In this document: piece by piece, positions 1 through 10,411 of the stretch | How positions within the stretch are numbered: position 1 is the first letter of the stretch | Layout of the letters: every line of letters begins with the position of its first letter | Assembly: GCA_903875575.1 (NCBI GenBank) | Contig: CAIQWJ010000019.1 | Coordinates: 24,436-88,435 of the forward strand | DNA: 64,000 nucleotides | Reading direction: 5' to 3' | DNA from: an uncultured Acidobacteriia bacterium | Lineage (GTDB): Bacteria > Acidobacteriota > Terriglobia > Bryobacterales > Bryobacteraceae | Position numbers and translations under genes: made by a program | The notes under the pieces: generated by a model | What the model was told of the DNA's origin: nothing | Seen by the model: the letters and a program-made list of their open reading frames with translations, nothing else | The model's database searches: none

Positions 1-146
1 ATTTTCACGGCGGACAGACGCTGGAAAAGCTCGGGAGAACCGAGGATGCGAAAGCGTTATACCGGCGCGGGATCGCGGTGACCACGGCAACTGGCGACGG
101 TCACACGCGCAGTGAACTGGAAGGCGCGCTCGCTCTTTTGGGATAG
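1..146 (+). CDS. C-terminal end of a TPR-type protein (partial)
   Basis: The frame open from the left edge reads through about 47 residues to a TAG at 144-146. The residues have the look of a tetratricopeptide helix pair: a 'LEKLGRTEDAKALYRRGI' segment followed by 'ELEGALALLG' at the end. Such repeats are protein-protein interaction scaffolds, and here they probably form the tail of a larger TPR protein or TPR-kinase that starts outside the window. It lies 21 bp before the lasso-type RRE gene on the same strand, so it could be cotranscribed with it. Only the end is visible, so function cannot be assigned. Confidence 0.6.
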   Translation, partial: FHGGQTLEKLGRTEDAKALYRRGIAVTTATGDGHTRSELEGALALLG

Positions 147-167
147 CGGAACCGATCCGACTAATAT

Positions 168-464
168 ATGAGTGTGAACCAACTGAGCGACGATTGTCAT
201 TTTTCCTGTCCGTTCCACGTGACCACAAACCGGATAGAAGACGAACTGGTGGCGTTGAATCTCGAAACCAGCGCCTATTACGGCGTTGACGGTATCGGAA
301 CGCAGATCTGGCGGCTATTGATCGACGAGAATATGACGATCGCCGGGGCAGCCGGCAAATTGATTGAAGAATATGATGTCGATATGGAGACCTGCCATCG
401 CGAGGTCCGGGCGTTTGTGGAGCAATTGTTAGATGCAAAGCTTCTGGAGGCGGTTCAGTCTTAG
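168..464 (+). CDS. PqqD-like RRE protein (lasso peptide B1-type)
   Basis: This 98-residue protein has the size and pattern of the PqqD / RiPP recognition element family: an N-terminal beta segment with 'DELVALNLETSAYYGVDGIG', then a helical half ending in 'AFVEQLLDAKLLEA'. RRE proteins bind the leader of a ribosomal peptide and deliver it to the leader peptidase. The next gene, the B2 protease, begins inside its 3' end (ATG at 433, another frame), a typical translational coupling of split B1/B2 proteins. The context with a lasso cyclase and kinase 1.5 kb away makes the lasso B1 role likely. Recognition is by family pattern; leader binding is inferred. Confidence 0.85.
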   Translation: MSVNQLSDDCHFSCPFHVTTNRIEDELVALNLETSAYYGVDGIGTQIWRLLIDENMTIAGAAGKLIEEYDVDMETCHREVRAFVEQLLDAKLLEAVQS

Positions 465-912
465 GCTGCGGTCTGTTGCCCGCATGTCGCGGAGCGACAG
501 GACGCTGGTTGCCGAGTCCGTTGTGATGCTTGCGGCGGCGCGGATACTTGTCAAAGCGACGCCACGTGGGCAACTGATTAGGCGCATCGGCGGCGCGGTG
601 CCGGAAACGGTTGAGACCGGTCTGTCGGAGGTTGTGATGGGCACCCGGGCGCTCGACGCAGTCCATGTCGGGAAGATGGTGGAGCGCGTATCGCACTTCA
701 CATGGTGGCGCAGCATGTGTCTCGAAAAAGCGTTAGCTGGCCGGTGGATGCTGCGCCGCAGGGGGATCGCCAGCGTGATGTACGTGGGGATGGCGAAGCA
801 GGGACAGGAGTTTGTGGCACACGCCTGGCTGGTTGGTGAGGGGCGAACCGTCACTGGCGGGGGTTTGCAGAAGTATTCCACGCTGGCAGCGTTTCGCGAG
901 CTCAAGTTCTAG
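433..912 (+). CDS. Lasso peptide biosynthesis B2 protein (transglutaminase-fold leader peptidase)
   Basis: A 159-residue protein matching the lasso B2 family. The catalytic cysteine sits in 'WWRSMCLEKALAGRWMLRRR' (Cys96) and the histidine in 'FVAHAWLVGEG' (His130), the usual Cys/His arrangement of these transglutaminase-like proteases. In known lasso pathways B2 cuts the leader from the precursor, usually two residues after a conserved Thr, handing the core to the cyclase. It overlaps the RRE gene by 32 bp and ends 5 bp from the convergent kinase gene. Start chosen at the ATG at 433, because the sequence before it belongs to the RRE frame. Confidence 0.88.
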   Translation: MQSFWRRFSLRLRSVARMSRSDRTLVAESVVMLAAARILVKATPRGQLIRRIGGAVPETVETGLSEVVMGTRALDAVHVGKMVERVSHFTWWRSMCLEKALAGRWMLRRRGIASVMYVGMAKQGQEFVAHAWLVGEGRTVTGGGLQKYSTLAAFRELKF

Positions 913-917
913 CGAGC

Positions 918-1832
918 TTACGGTCGGGATTCGGCTGCCTGCGCCATGTCTTTGTCGATGGCTTCGGCAACTTCTTCTATCGTCACGCCTTCACTGGGAC
1001 GCTCTAAAACGTTCACCCGGACGGAGTCCGCCAATCGGCAGATCTTCGCCAGCACAGGCGGCCAGTTGCGGACCGCGTCGGCGAAGCGCATTTTGTAAAG
1101 GTGGGGGCGGAGAGATTCCAGCTTTTCGAGTCCGGAAAGTGGGCGAATCTTTACCTCCGTCGAGTCCCCCGGATGCAACACGTAGATCGCTTCCAGTTTC
1201 TTTGGCTTTTCGCAGAATGCCCGATCCACCGGATAGTTGAATTTTTCCAGGTCAAACCGAACACGCTCGAGTGCTCTGTCGTTCAGGCCGAACTGCTCGA
1301 GAGTGTTCTTCCAGAGCTTGATTCGGGGATATCCAGGAGCGACAGCCAATTCGTGGGAATCAAAATCGATACCACTGATATCATCGGCCACCAGGCTATA
1401 GCCATGCTGCAGGAGCGCCATCGTGGTGGTCGATTTGCCGGCACCAATTCTGCCCACGACGATCAGAGATCCGTCGTGCCTGGAAACGGCATTGCCGTGC
1501 AGGGGAACCAGACCTCGTTGGAACAGCAGCGCACCGGAGCAACTCCCCAGCACATGCAGACGGGAAACGTCGTCATGGGTGGGGTCTGATTCGAATTCAA
1601 TCAGGTTGCCGTTCGTGACCCGGCCGGAAAAACCGTGCAGGGGGAAGCGGATGGCGCATTCCTGACCGCGGAAACGAAAGCGTTCCCCATATTGGACGGT
1701 TGGCTCGCCCAGCCATTGGGGGACCGCCGTGCGGCGAATCCGGATAGTCGGTTCGTCGGCTGTGGTCGGCAGGCCAGGCAGCGCCAGATCCGAGCCAAGC
1801 GTCAGTCCAAAGGCTCGGTAGTTAGGCTCCAT
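918..1832 (-). CDS. HPr kinase-like protein, probable lasso peptide kinase
   Basis: About 304 residues from the ATG at 1832 (a TTG at 1844 would add four). A P-loop 'GRIGAGKSTT' lies near residue 127, after the 'LVPLHGNAV' strand, and 'LVADDIS' follows as the acidic motif. This is the HprK/P kinase core without the N-terminal regulatory domain of true HprK. Relatives in paeninodin-type lasso clusters phosphorylate the C-terminal serine of the precursor. The precursor gene just upstream on the same strand ends in Ser, which fits. It is the last gene of the minus-strand run cyclase-precursor-kinase and converges on B2 with a 5-bp gap. Substrate assignment is inference. Confidence 0.8.
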   Translation of the reverse strand: MEPNYRAFGLTLGSDLALPGLPTTADEPTIRIRRTAVPQWLGEPTVQYGERFRFRGQECAIRFPLHGFSGRVTNGNLIEFESDPTHDDVSRLHVLGSCSGALLFQRGLVPLHGNAVSRHDGSLIVVGRIGAGKSTTTMALLQHGYSLVADDISGIDFDSHELAVAPGYPRIKLWKNTLEQFGLNDRALERVRFDLEKFNYPVDRAFCEKPKKLEAIYVLHPGDSTEVKIRPLSGLEKLESLRPHLYKMRFADAVRNWPPVLAKICRLADSVRVNVLERPSEGVTIEEVAEAIDKDMAQAAESRP

Positions 1833-1889
1833 CCCCAAGATCAATCTACCATTGCGAAATCGCCAGGGTAGACCTTCATCCCGGAATCG

Positions 1890-2069
1890 TTACGAGAGTG
1901 AGCCGGTATCGGTTTCCAAGGCACTTCCGACGCCGCCTCGCGTGTCGCCAAAAGGAATGGCGATGACCTGAGGCGTCTGCCAATTTTTCTTCGTACAGTT
2001 TGGTGTGTGCCATGGCTTCTTGGGTGTGGCACCGTTGTTCAGTGGATTTGTCGGCTGTTCCATGAACAT
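1890..2069 (-). CDS. Candidate lasso peptide precursor (59 aa)
   Basis: A short frame between the cyclase and kinase genes. From the ATG at 2069 (alternative ATG at 2063) it encodes 59 residues. The leader carries 'KKNWQTPQVIAIPFGDTR', with an aromatic-x-x-Pro motif and Thr43 at the position two residues before the expected cut. The predicted core is GGVGSALETDTGSLS (residues 45-59): Gly1 and Glu8 would form an eight-residue macrolactam ring, leaving a seven-residue tail that ends in Ser. Class II lasso peptides have exactly this design (Gly1, Asp/Glu at 7-9), and the C-terminal Ser matches the adjacent HPr-kinase-like gene. No strong ribosome-binding site is visible. Product and ring are predictions. 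Confidence 0.75.
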   Translation of the reverse strand: MFMEQPTNPLNNGATPKKPWHTPNCTKKNWQTPQVIAIPFGDTRGGVGSALETDTGSLS

Positions 2070-2159
2070 CTTATCGACCGGTCCGGTGAGATCCTGTAGC
2101 GTTACCCCGCCGACGTGACGCCGACCAGGCTGATCAGGGGACTGAATTTGTACGAAGCA

Positions 2160-3947
2160 TCACAGGTGGGTAGATGCAAAACAGCAAAATGCCTCACGAA
2201 CACCAGTCAGTGCGACCATGCTGCCCGATTCCGCCGCTGAATCGACTGCTTTTCTGACCTTCAGCAGATCCACATATCGGCTTGCCGCTGATTTCTCTTT
2301 CCGAGTCTCCAGGTGGGTGGCCCAGTCTGAGTGTGCCCGCAAATACTCCTTCTCCAGAGCGTTGATCGTCGCCGGTTCCTTCTTTGCCAACTCCCAATTC
2401 TCGTGGCCTGGCAAGAGCGGTGTGATTGCCTGCAGGAAGAGCGACCGGCGGGGGGTGGTGGTGTTCTCGTGCAGGCCAATGGCGAATTCCACCAGACGCC
2501 GGTCCAGAAGCGGATACCGATAAACCAGGCCATTGCGTGCGCCACTGGCCGCCCAGTGTTCTGCTCGTTTCGTAATGTGTCCGCTCTCCAGATAACGGCA
2601 TATGGTGGCTCGATTTGCGGGGAGACGCCGGACCGCGGGACCTTTCATCACGTCCACTTCGCGGGAATGACGGGCTGCGAACTCCCCCTGGATGCAGGAA
2701 GCCGCGTGCATGGAATAGGGGTTGGCCTTCGTACGGGCATAGAGGCTGTCTGGCAGCCTTTGGCGGATGAAGTCCCGGAACCTCTCTTGAATGCCCGCAG
2801 GGGCCGCCGCACGGCATGAAACAGCTTCATCCCCACCCCAGCCGGAGAGGATAACCCGAAGCTTCCTCTTTTCCGCGCGCTCCTGCACGTTTGCTTCGCG
2901 GGTCAGCATCTCCATCGGTTCTACCGTAAAGTCTTTTTGAAATGTTGCAATCAGGCTTTCCCGGGTTCCTGGCAGGTACTCGCAGACCAATTCTTCCTGC
3001 CGACAGACAGCGTCGATCCGGGCGTACTCTCCTTCCAGCCGCCCGCCCACCTGAGGGGGCGGCGACCAGGAAAACATTGCCAACTCCTCCCCGCGCACTC
3101 GCAGGATCCGGGCAGCCGCGATTGTGACAGCCGAAGAATCCACTCCACCACTCAGATGGGACCCTATTGGAAAGGCGGAGCGAACCCTGCACTCTACAGC
3201 CTGACGGAAAAGACTCCCCATAGCCTCTGCGAGATCGCCTGCCCCGCCGCTGCGAATTTCCGCCACATCGTCCGGCGACCAGTAGCGCGAAAGTTGCAGC
3301 CCCCCGGTGTTCACGGTCAGCGTATGACCGGGAGGAAGCTTGACGATATCGACAAAGAAGGTCTGCCGCAGTTCCGCGAAGTAGGTGCTCATCTGGAGCC
3401 ATGCAGCTAGGAGGGGTTCGTTGAGCTTCGGATTCTCTGTCACAGCCAGGACAGCGCGCACATCGGACGCAAACGAGAATCCCCCTCCATCGTGCCGATA
3501 GACAAACGGGACGCACCCAAAGGGATCACGGGCGCAGAACAGCGTCCTCTCTTTTGTGTTCCAGATGGCAAACGCGAAATCGCCAAGCAGGCGTGGAACG
3601 CAGCCCGCACCCCAGCGTTCAAAGGCCAACAGGATGAGACTGCTGTCAGGCGTTTGCTCGCGCCCGTTGTCGGGGACTCCAAGGGCATCGAAGAGCTCCG
3701 CTCGATTGTCGATGCGCGCGTCGGCCGTAATGATCAGATGCGGTGCAACCCGGATGTTGGTGGGGAGGCGCTCCAGCATCGATTCCGGTGTTGTACGCAA
3801 CATCAGATGGCCCAGTCCGGCGGATTCGCCGCACCACTGGCCATGGCCATCGCGACCCCAAAATGACATGGCTTCTGCCATGGGAGCCAGAGTTTCCCGC
3901 TGAACGGGAACACCGCCATATCGCACCATTCCGTAAATTCCGCTCAT
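2160..3947 (-). CDS. Lasso peptide cyclase (asparagine synthetase-like, LasC/McjC type)
   Basis: A 595-residue two-domain asparagine synthetase homologue. The N-terminal glutaminase-like half begins 'MSGIYGMVRYGG': the nucleophilic Cys2 of true AsnB is Ser here, as expected of a cyclase that does not use glutamine. The C-terminal half has the ATP-pyrophosphatase loop 'SGGVDSSAV'. LasC enzymes adenylate the Asp/Glu side chain of the core and close the macrolactam. Its stop is 90 bp upstream of the candidate precursor start, on the same strand, and the start faces the divergent nucleotidyltransferase gene across a short regulatory region. Confidence 0.88.
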   Translation of the reverse strand: MSGIYGMVRYGGVPVQRETLAPMAEAMSFWGRDGHGQWCGESAGLGHLMLRTTPESMLERLPTNIRVAPHLIITADARIDNRAELFDALGVPDNGREQTPDSSLILLAFERWGAGCVPRLLGDFAFAIWNTKERTLFCARDPFGCVPFVYRHDGGGFSFASDVRAVLAVTENPKLNEPLLAAWLQMSTYFAELRQTFFVDIVKLPPGHTLTVNTGGLQLSRYWSPDDVAEIRSGGAGDLAEAMGSLFRQAVECRVRSAFPIGSHLSGGVDSSAVTIAAARILRVRGEELAMFSWSPPPQVGGRLEGEYARIDAVCRQEELVCEYLPGTRESLIATFQKDFTVEPMEMLTREANVQERAEKRKLRVILSGWGGDEAVSCRAAAPAGIQERFRDFIRQRLPDSLYARTKANPYSMHAASCIQGEFAARHSREVDVMKGPAVRRLPANRATICRYLESGHITKRAEHWAASGARNGLVYRYPLLDRRLVEFAIGLHENTTTPRRSLFLQAITPLLPGHENWELAKKEPATINALEKEYLRAHSDWATHLETRKEKSAASRYVDLLKVRKAVDSAAESGSMVALTGVREAFCCFASTHL

Positions 3948-4005
3948 ATCCTGCGCAACCTGTAGATTCTCGGCAACGGCACCCTCACTGTTATAACGCC
4001 AATTG

Positions 4006-4038
4006 TGTCATGGGATGTCATACTGTGTTCAAAACACA
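4006..4038. promoter_or_regulatory. Direct and inverted repeats between divergent lasso genes
   Basis: Two copies of TGTCAT (4006-4011 and 4016-4021) lie exactly one helical turn apart and are followed by a perfect inverted repeat TGTGTT-CAA-AACACA (4024-4038), which touches the ATG at 4039. The region lies between the divergent cyclase and nucleotidyltransferase genes, so it is a plausible operator for a regulator of the lasso genes. No clear -35/-10 pair was found beside it. Function is inferred from position only. Confidence 0.35.
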
Positions 4039-5151
4039 ATGTCTGATCGCCTCGCGCCGAAGTCCAGGCCGCAAAATTCCGGTGTGGCTCTGGATTCCCT
4101 ATTGGCTGTGCTGAAGGACCCATCGCTGGTGAGCGAACTGGTGAAGAACCCGGATCTGTGGGCTGAGGTCCGTCATCTTTCCGAAGTTCATCGCCTGGCC
4201 GGAGTGTTGGCGCACTCCACCTCCGCCTTTCTACCCGCCGGAGAGCGCACCTGGCGTGACCGCGTTCTCATGACACACCATGGGCGTCATGCGCGGTTCA
4301 CCAGTCTGCTTCGTACGCTGGTGCAGACTTTCGATTCCGGGGGCCTGCGCAGCGTTGTTCTCAAGGGACCCGTGCTGGCGGAGCGTTTCCACGCCGTCCC
4401 CTGGTTGAAGTTTTCTCACGATCTGGATCTTCTGGTGCGGGTTTCCGACATTCCAGCCGCTGCCCGTATCATGGATGGCCTGGGTTTCCGAATGCGCGGA
4501 GATTTTCCGTGGAACCTGCAACGCAACTACGGCCACCACCTCAATTTCCACGCCCCGGGTGACGAATTGGAAGTCGAGGTCCATTACTCCTTCAAGGCTG
4601 GCGCGCACTTATTTCCGGCGGAAGATTTTCTGGAACGCTCAGTCCCGTGGCATTCCCCGGCTGGTTTCGATTGCCAGGTGCTGGCCCCTGCGGACGAAGT
4701 GTTTTACCTGATCATTCACGCGGCCGGACATGCTTTCCAGAGGCTGCGGTGGCTTTACGATGCATTGGCGGCGGCGAAGACGCTGGATGAATCGGCACGT
4801 GCCCGGGTGCGTAGTTTGGCAATCGAGCGGGGCCTGACCGGATATTTCGTCGCAGCCGACATGGCGTGCCGCGAGTTCTTCGGCGAGCCGTTACCACTGG
4901 ATCTCGCGGGCTTCCGGACACCTTGGCTTTGGTCGCCCTTGCAGCCGGGTCATCTGCGAATCATGGCGCAACGCAACGACTACAGCTTCGGAATTCGGAC
5001 CCTGGATGTTTGCCGCATGAGCGGTTCCCCGGCCAGCGCGCTGCGGCTTTGCCTGGAAAACGGCAGCGGCAAATGGCCCACGTGGATCTACCGTTTGCGC
5101 GGCGGCTCCGTGGGCCCGGAAGTATTGGCTCGCTCTCTTCGGTCGCTGTGA
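4039..5151 (+). CDS. Nucleotidyltransferase-family protein (NTP_transf_5 type) of the lasso cluster
   Basis: About 370 residues from the ATG at 4039; an in-frame ATG at 4015 would add eight. The middle shows the family pattern: 'VVLKGPVLAERFH' followed by 'SHDLDLLVRVSDI', the D-x-D of a polymerase-beta-like nucleotidyltransferase fold, then 'LEVEVHYSF'. Proteins of this family are often found beside lasso genes of the RRE-B2-kinase type, but their reaction there is unknown to me. It is divergent from the cyclase and ends 12 bp before the 3' end of gyrB. The start at 4039 is uncertain because no clear Shine-Dalgarno precedes any candidate. Confidence 0.7.
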   Translation: MSDRLAPKSRPQNSGVALDSLLAVLKDPSLVSELVKNPDLWAEVRHLSEVHRLAGVLAHSTSAFLPAGERTWRDRVLMTHHGRHARFTSLLRTLVQTFDSGGLRSVVLKGPVLAERFHAVPWLKFSHDLDLLVRVSDIPAAARIMDGLGFRMRGDFPWNLQRNYGHHLNFHAPGDELEVEVHYSFKAGAHLFPAEDFLERSVPWHSPAGFDCQVLAPADEVFYLIIHAAGHAFQRLRWLYDALAAAKTLDESARARVRSLAIERGLTGYFVAADMACREFFGEPLPLDLAGFRTPWLWSPLQPGHLRIMAQRNDYSFGIRTLDVCRMSGSPASALRLCLENGSGKWPTWIYRLRGGSVGPEVLARSLRSL

Positions 5152-5163
5152 TCCCGGTCTGGA

Positions 5164-7614
<2,451 letters not shown>

Positions 7615-7651
7615 TTAACTTTTCAAAGATCGGGTAATGTGTGTTGAGTCG

Positions 7652-8758
7652 TCAGATGCGCATCGGCATCACGACATAGCGATACTCGTCGTGCGCTTCG
7701 GTGCCAACCGGTTGCAGCTCGCCAGCGCTCTTCTGGTCTTTCAGCGAGAACGCGACCTGAGACTGCGGCACGGCGCGAAGGAAATCCAGGAGGTACTGGG
7801 CATTGAAGCCAATTTCCAGCTCCGGGCCCGCGTACTCCGCCGGTACACTTTCTTCCGATTCGCCTGTTTCCAGCGACGATGCAAAAATTCTCAGTTCTCC
7901 CGCTGCGAACTGGACCCGGATGGCCCGCGACCGCTCATCCGCAAATTGCGCGACACGTTCGATGGCGGCCTTCGCTTCGTCCTTTAGTACGGTCGCGATG
8001 TTTGTGTTGTCCTGCGGAAGTACCCGATCGTAGTCCGGGAAGTTGCCGGTCAGCTTCCGGGTAATGAGGAGACGCTGGCCAAATTCGAAGAAGAGGTGAT
8101 TATCGTCGCCGGAGAAACCGGCCTGCGCTTCGGCGTCGGCACCGTCTGAGAGCTTGGTGATCTCTGCCATAGCCTTGCGGGGAACGAGCGACCGATAAGA
8201 TCCCTGACCCGCAGTTGTGGCATGGGTGTAAGCGAGACGATGTCCGTCGGTTGCAACCATGGTAAGACCCTTTTCGCCCATCAGCAGCAAGGCACCGTTC
8301 AGTGTGAACCGGCTTTCTTCCATGGAGATTGCGAACATCGTCCGGGCAATCATCGCGGTGAGCTGGCGAATCGGAATGCGCGCCACTGCTTCCGGCATGG
8401 GAGGCAGTTCGGGGAAACTTTCGCGGCTCATACCAGCGATGCGCGTACGGGAACGGCCGCAGGTGAGCGAAGCCCAGTGGTTATCGGCAAACTTGACGGT
8501 GATTTCGGCATCCGGCAGCAGGCGAACGTAGTCCAGCAACTTGCGCGCCGGGATGGTTCCCGAACCTTCCTTCTTCACTTTCGCCGGGCATGAAGTTCTC
8601 ATCCCCAGTTCCAGATCGGTCGCCGTCAGATACAGACGGTCGCCCCTCGCTTCCAAAAGAACATTGGAGAGTATCGGAATCGTGGTCTTCTTTTCGACAA
8701 CACCCTGCAACAGCCCCAATTCCCGGGCCAGATCCGCCTTAGTGACTGTGAACTCCAT
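7652..8758 (-). CDS. dnaN: DNA polymerase III beta subunit (sliding clamp)
   Basis: A 368-residue beta clamp with the usual start 'MEFTVTKADLARELGLLQGV' and the family end 'YRYVVMPMRI'. Three clamp domains of about 120 residues each are expected and the length fits. It forms the ring that tethers the replicative polymerase and recruits repair and ligation partners. An AAGGA Shine-Dalgarno sits six bases before the ATG at 8758. It lies between dnaA and gyrB on the minus strand; the 333-bp gap to dnaA is the candidate origin. Confidence 0.97.
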   Translation of the reverse strand: MEFTVTKADLARELGLLQGVVEKKTTIPILSNVLLEARGDRLYLTATDLELGMRTSCPAKVKKEGSGTIPARKLLDYVRLLPDAEITVKFADNHWASLTCGRSRTRIAGMSRESFPELPPMPEAVARIPIRQLTAMIARTMFAISMEESRFTLNGALLLMGEKGLTMVATDGHRLAYTHATTAGQGSYRSLVPRKAMAEITKLSDGADAEAQAGFSGDDNHLFFEFGQRLLITRKLTGNFPDYDRVLPQDNTNIATVLKDEAKAAIERVAQFADERSRAIRVQFAAGELRIFASSLETGESEESVPAEYAGPELEIGFNAQYLLDFLRAVPQSQVAFSLKDQKSAGELQPVGTEAHDEYRYVVMPMRI

Positions 8759-9091
8759 TTGGGTCCTTCAGCTCCTCTCTCTCAATATCGCCGACAATCA
8801 AGTCCCACACAACACCGCTTACCACTTTCGAAGCACCCAAGCCCGTAAGGCGAATTCGGGTCAACTTCGCCTATTGCTTTTGACGTTATAGAAATATACG
8901 TAGTAAGTACCGTATCAGTAGACAGTGTCGAAAAGTGGAAGACTCTCTAAATTATACAAAAAAAAAGACGTTCTGGCTAATTTCCCTTGTGCAAAGAAAC
9001 CGCGCCTCCGGTGCCAAACCGGCACTGCCACTCTTTTTACACAGCGATCCAGAGGTTTTAAAACAGCCCCTCTGTTGAAATCTAAATAAGT
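8759..9091. other. Candidate chromosomal origin region (oriC)
   Basis: This 333-bp gap between dnaN and dnaA holds an A-rich run (8957-8967) in an AT-rich stretch. A match to the DnaA-box form TTWTNCACA lies at 9035-9043 (TTTTACACA). An 8-of-9 match in reverse orientation is at 8988-8996, and another reverse 8-of-9 match sits just outside at 9115-9123 in the end of dnaA. The gap between dnaA and dnaN is the commonest bacterial origin site, and parAB-parS lies 12 kb away. The box count is small, so the call rests mainly on gene context. Confidence 0.5.
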
Positions 9092-10411
9092 CTACTGGAA
9101 TGAATCAATTACACTGTGGATCAACTTGTTCATCTCAGGATTGTGCTGCCGCTCGGCCGTGATCTTGTCGATCGAGTGGATCACGGTGGTGTGATGCTTA
9201 CCCCCAAATGCGCGGCCAATCTCGGGAAGGGATGCTGGGGTCAGTTCTTTAGTGATGTACATTGCCACCTGGCGCGGCACTACAATTTCCTTGCGGTTAC
9301 TCTTTTCGCGGAGCTGCGTCGGCTTGATCCCGTACTTTTCTGAGACCGCCTTCATGATGGAATCGATCGTGATCCGGCGTTCCTGTTTCTCCACCAGATG
9401 CTTCAGAACCTGTTTGGCCATCAGAGGCGATATAGGGGTCTGGGTGAGGGACGAGTAGGCGATCAGCTTCGTGAGAGCGCCTTCCAGCTCACGTACATTC
9501 GATTTAGTCTTCTCCGCGATAAATGCGCAAACTTCCTGGGGCAGCTGAATGCCGTCGATCTCTGCCTTCTTCTGGAGAATTGCCATGCGCGTTTCCAGAT
9601 CCGGCGCCTGAATATCCGCCATCAGGCCCCACTCAAAACGTGAGCGCAGGCGCTCTACCAGGCCGGTGATATCTTTCGGAGGGCAGTCGCTCGAAATGAC
9701 AATCTGCTTCTGCGCATCATGTAACTCATTGAAAGTATGGAAGAATTCTTCCTGGGTACGGTCCCTGGAGCCCAACGACTGGATGTCATCTATCAGCAGG
9801 ACGTCCGCTGAGCGGTAGCGCTCCCGGAGTTGTGCCATACGGCCCAGCTTAATCCCGCTGACCACTTCATTGGTGAAGCGTTCGCTGGTGGTGTAGATGA
9901 TCCGCATCTTGCCGCGGGTGATCAGCGACCGGCCAATGGCATGCATCAGATGGGTTTTTCCCATCCCGACCCCGCCATAGAGATAAAGAGGGTTATAGCG
10001 TCGGGACGGATCGATGGCCACAGCTTGGGCGGCAGCATGTGCAAACTGATTACAGGCGCCCACCACAAACGAATCGAAAGTGAACTTCGGATTGAGGGTG
10101 ATGGGCGATTCCAGCTCAGGCGACGAGCCGCCACGGTCTCCCGCGTGCCCAGGCCTTAAACCGTCCACCACGAATACGACGTTGTCGATGCCGGTGCCAA
10201 GTGACCTCGCCAAAGCGTTGATCAGCGTCTTGTACTCGTCTTCGAGAAACGCAACAGTGCCCTCATCGGGTACTGCGACCGTGAGGATCTTATTTTCGAG
10301 ATTGGCGAAGCGGGCACGAAGGATCCAGTTCTGATAGCTCTCAGCGCTGAGCTTTCGCGCGAGCTGTTCTTTAATCAGATCCCAGGGCGTTCGTTGGTCG
10401 TCACTACTCAC
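9092..10411 (-). CDS. dnaA: Chromosomal replication initiator protein DnaA
   Basis: A 439-residue DnaA with all four domains. An N-terminal 'WDLIKEQLARKLSAESYQNW' domain is followed by a short linker, then the AAA+ core with Walker A 'GGVGMGKTHLMHA' near residue 146 and 'LLIDDIQSL'. The C-terminal DNA-binding signature is 'GRAFGGKHHTTVIHSI'. It binds DnaA boxes and melts the origin. The start is a GTG at 10411; GAGGAG lies about 13 bases upstream, somewhat far. Its 3' end carries one of the near-consensus DnaA boxes. Confidence 0.97.
   Translation of the reverse strand: MSSDDQRTPWDLIKEQLARKLSAESYQNWILRARFANLENKILTVAVPDEGTVAFLEDEYKTLINALARSLGTGIDNVVFVVDGLRPGHAGDRGGSSPELESPITLNPKFTFDSFVVGACNQFAHAAAQAVAIDPSRRYNPLYLYGGVGMGKTHLMHAIGRSLITRGKMRIIYTTSERFTNEVVSGIKLGRMAQLRERYRSADVLLIDDIQSLGSRDRTQEEFFHTFNELHDAQKQIVISSDCPPKDITGLVERLRSRFEWGLMADIQAPDLETRMAILQKKAEIDGIQLPQEVCAFIAEKTKSNVRELEGALTKLIAYSSLTQTPISPLMAKQVLKHLVEKQERRITIDSIMKAVSEKYGIKPTQLREKSNRKEIVVPRQVAMYITKELTPASLPEIGRAFGGKHHTTVIHSIDKITAERQHNPEMNKLIHSVIDSFQ

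Noticed and set aside
2102..2206. A frame ending 'YKFSPLISLVGVTSAG' that resembles a Y-x-x-P-x-L lasso leader
   Set aside because: It stops right after the leader-like part with no core, and it overlaps the cyclase 3' end; the frame at 1890-2069 has a complete leader and core.
9011..9027. GTGCC...GGCAC hairpin followed by T-rich sequence as a terminator between dnaN and dnaA
   Set aside because: The stem is only five base pairs and the T run is ten bases away on the wrong strand for dnaA.
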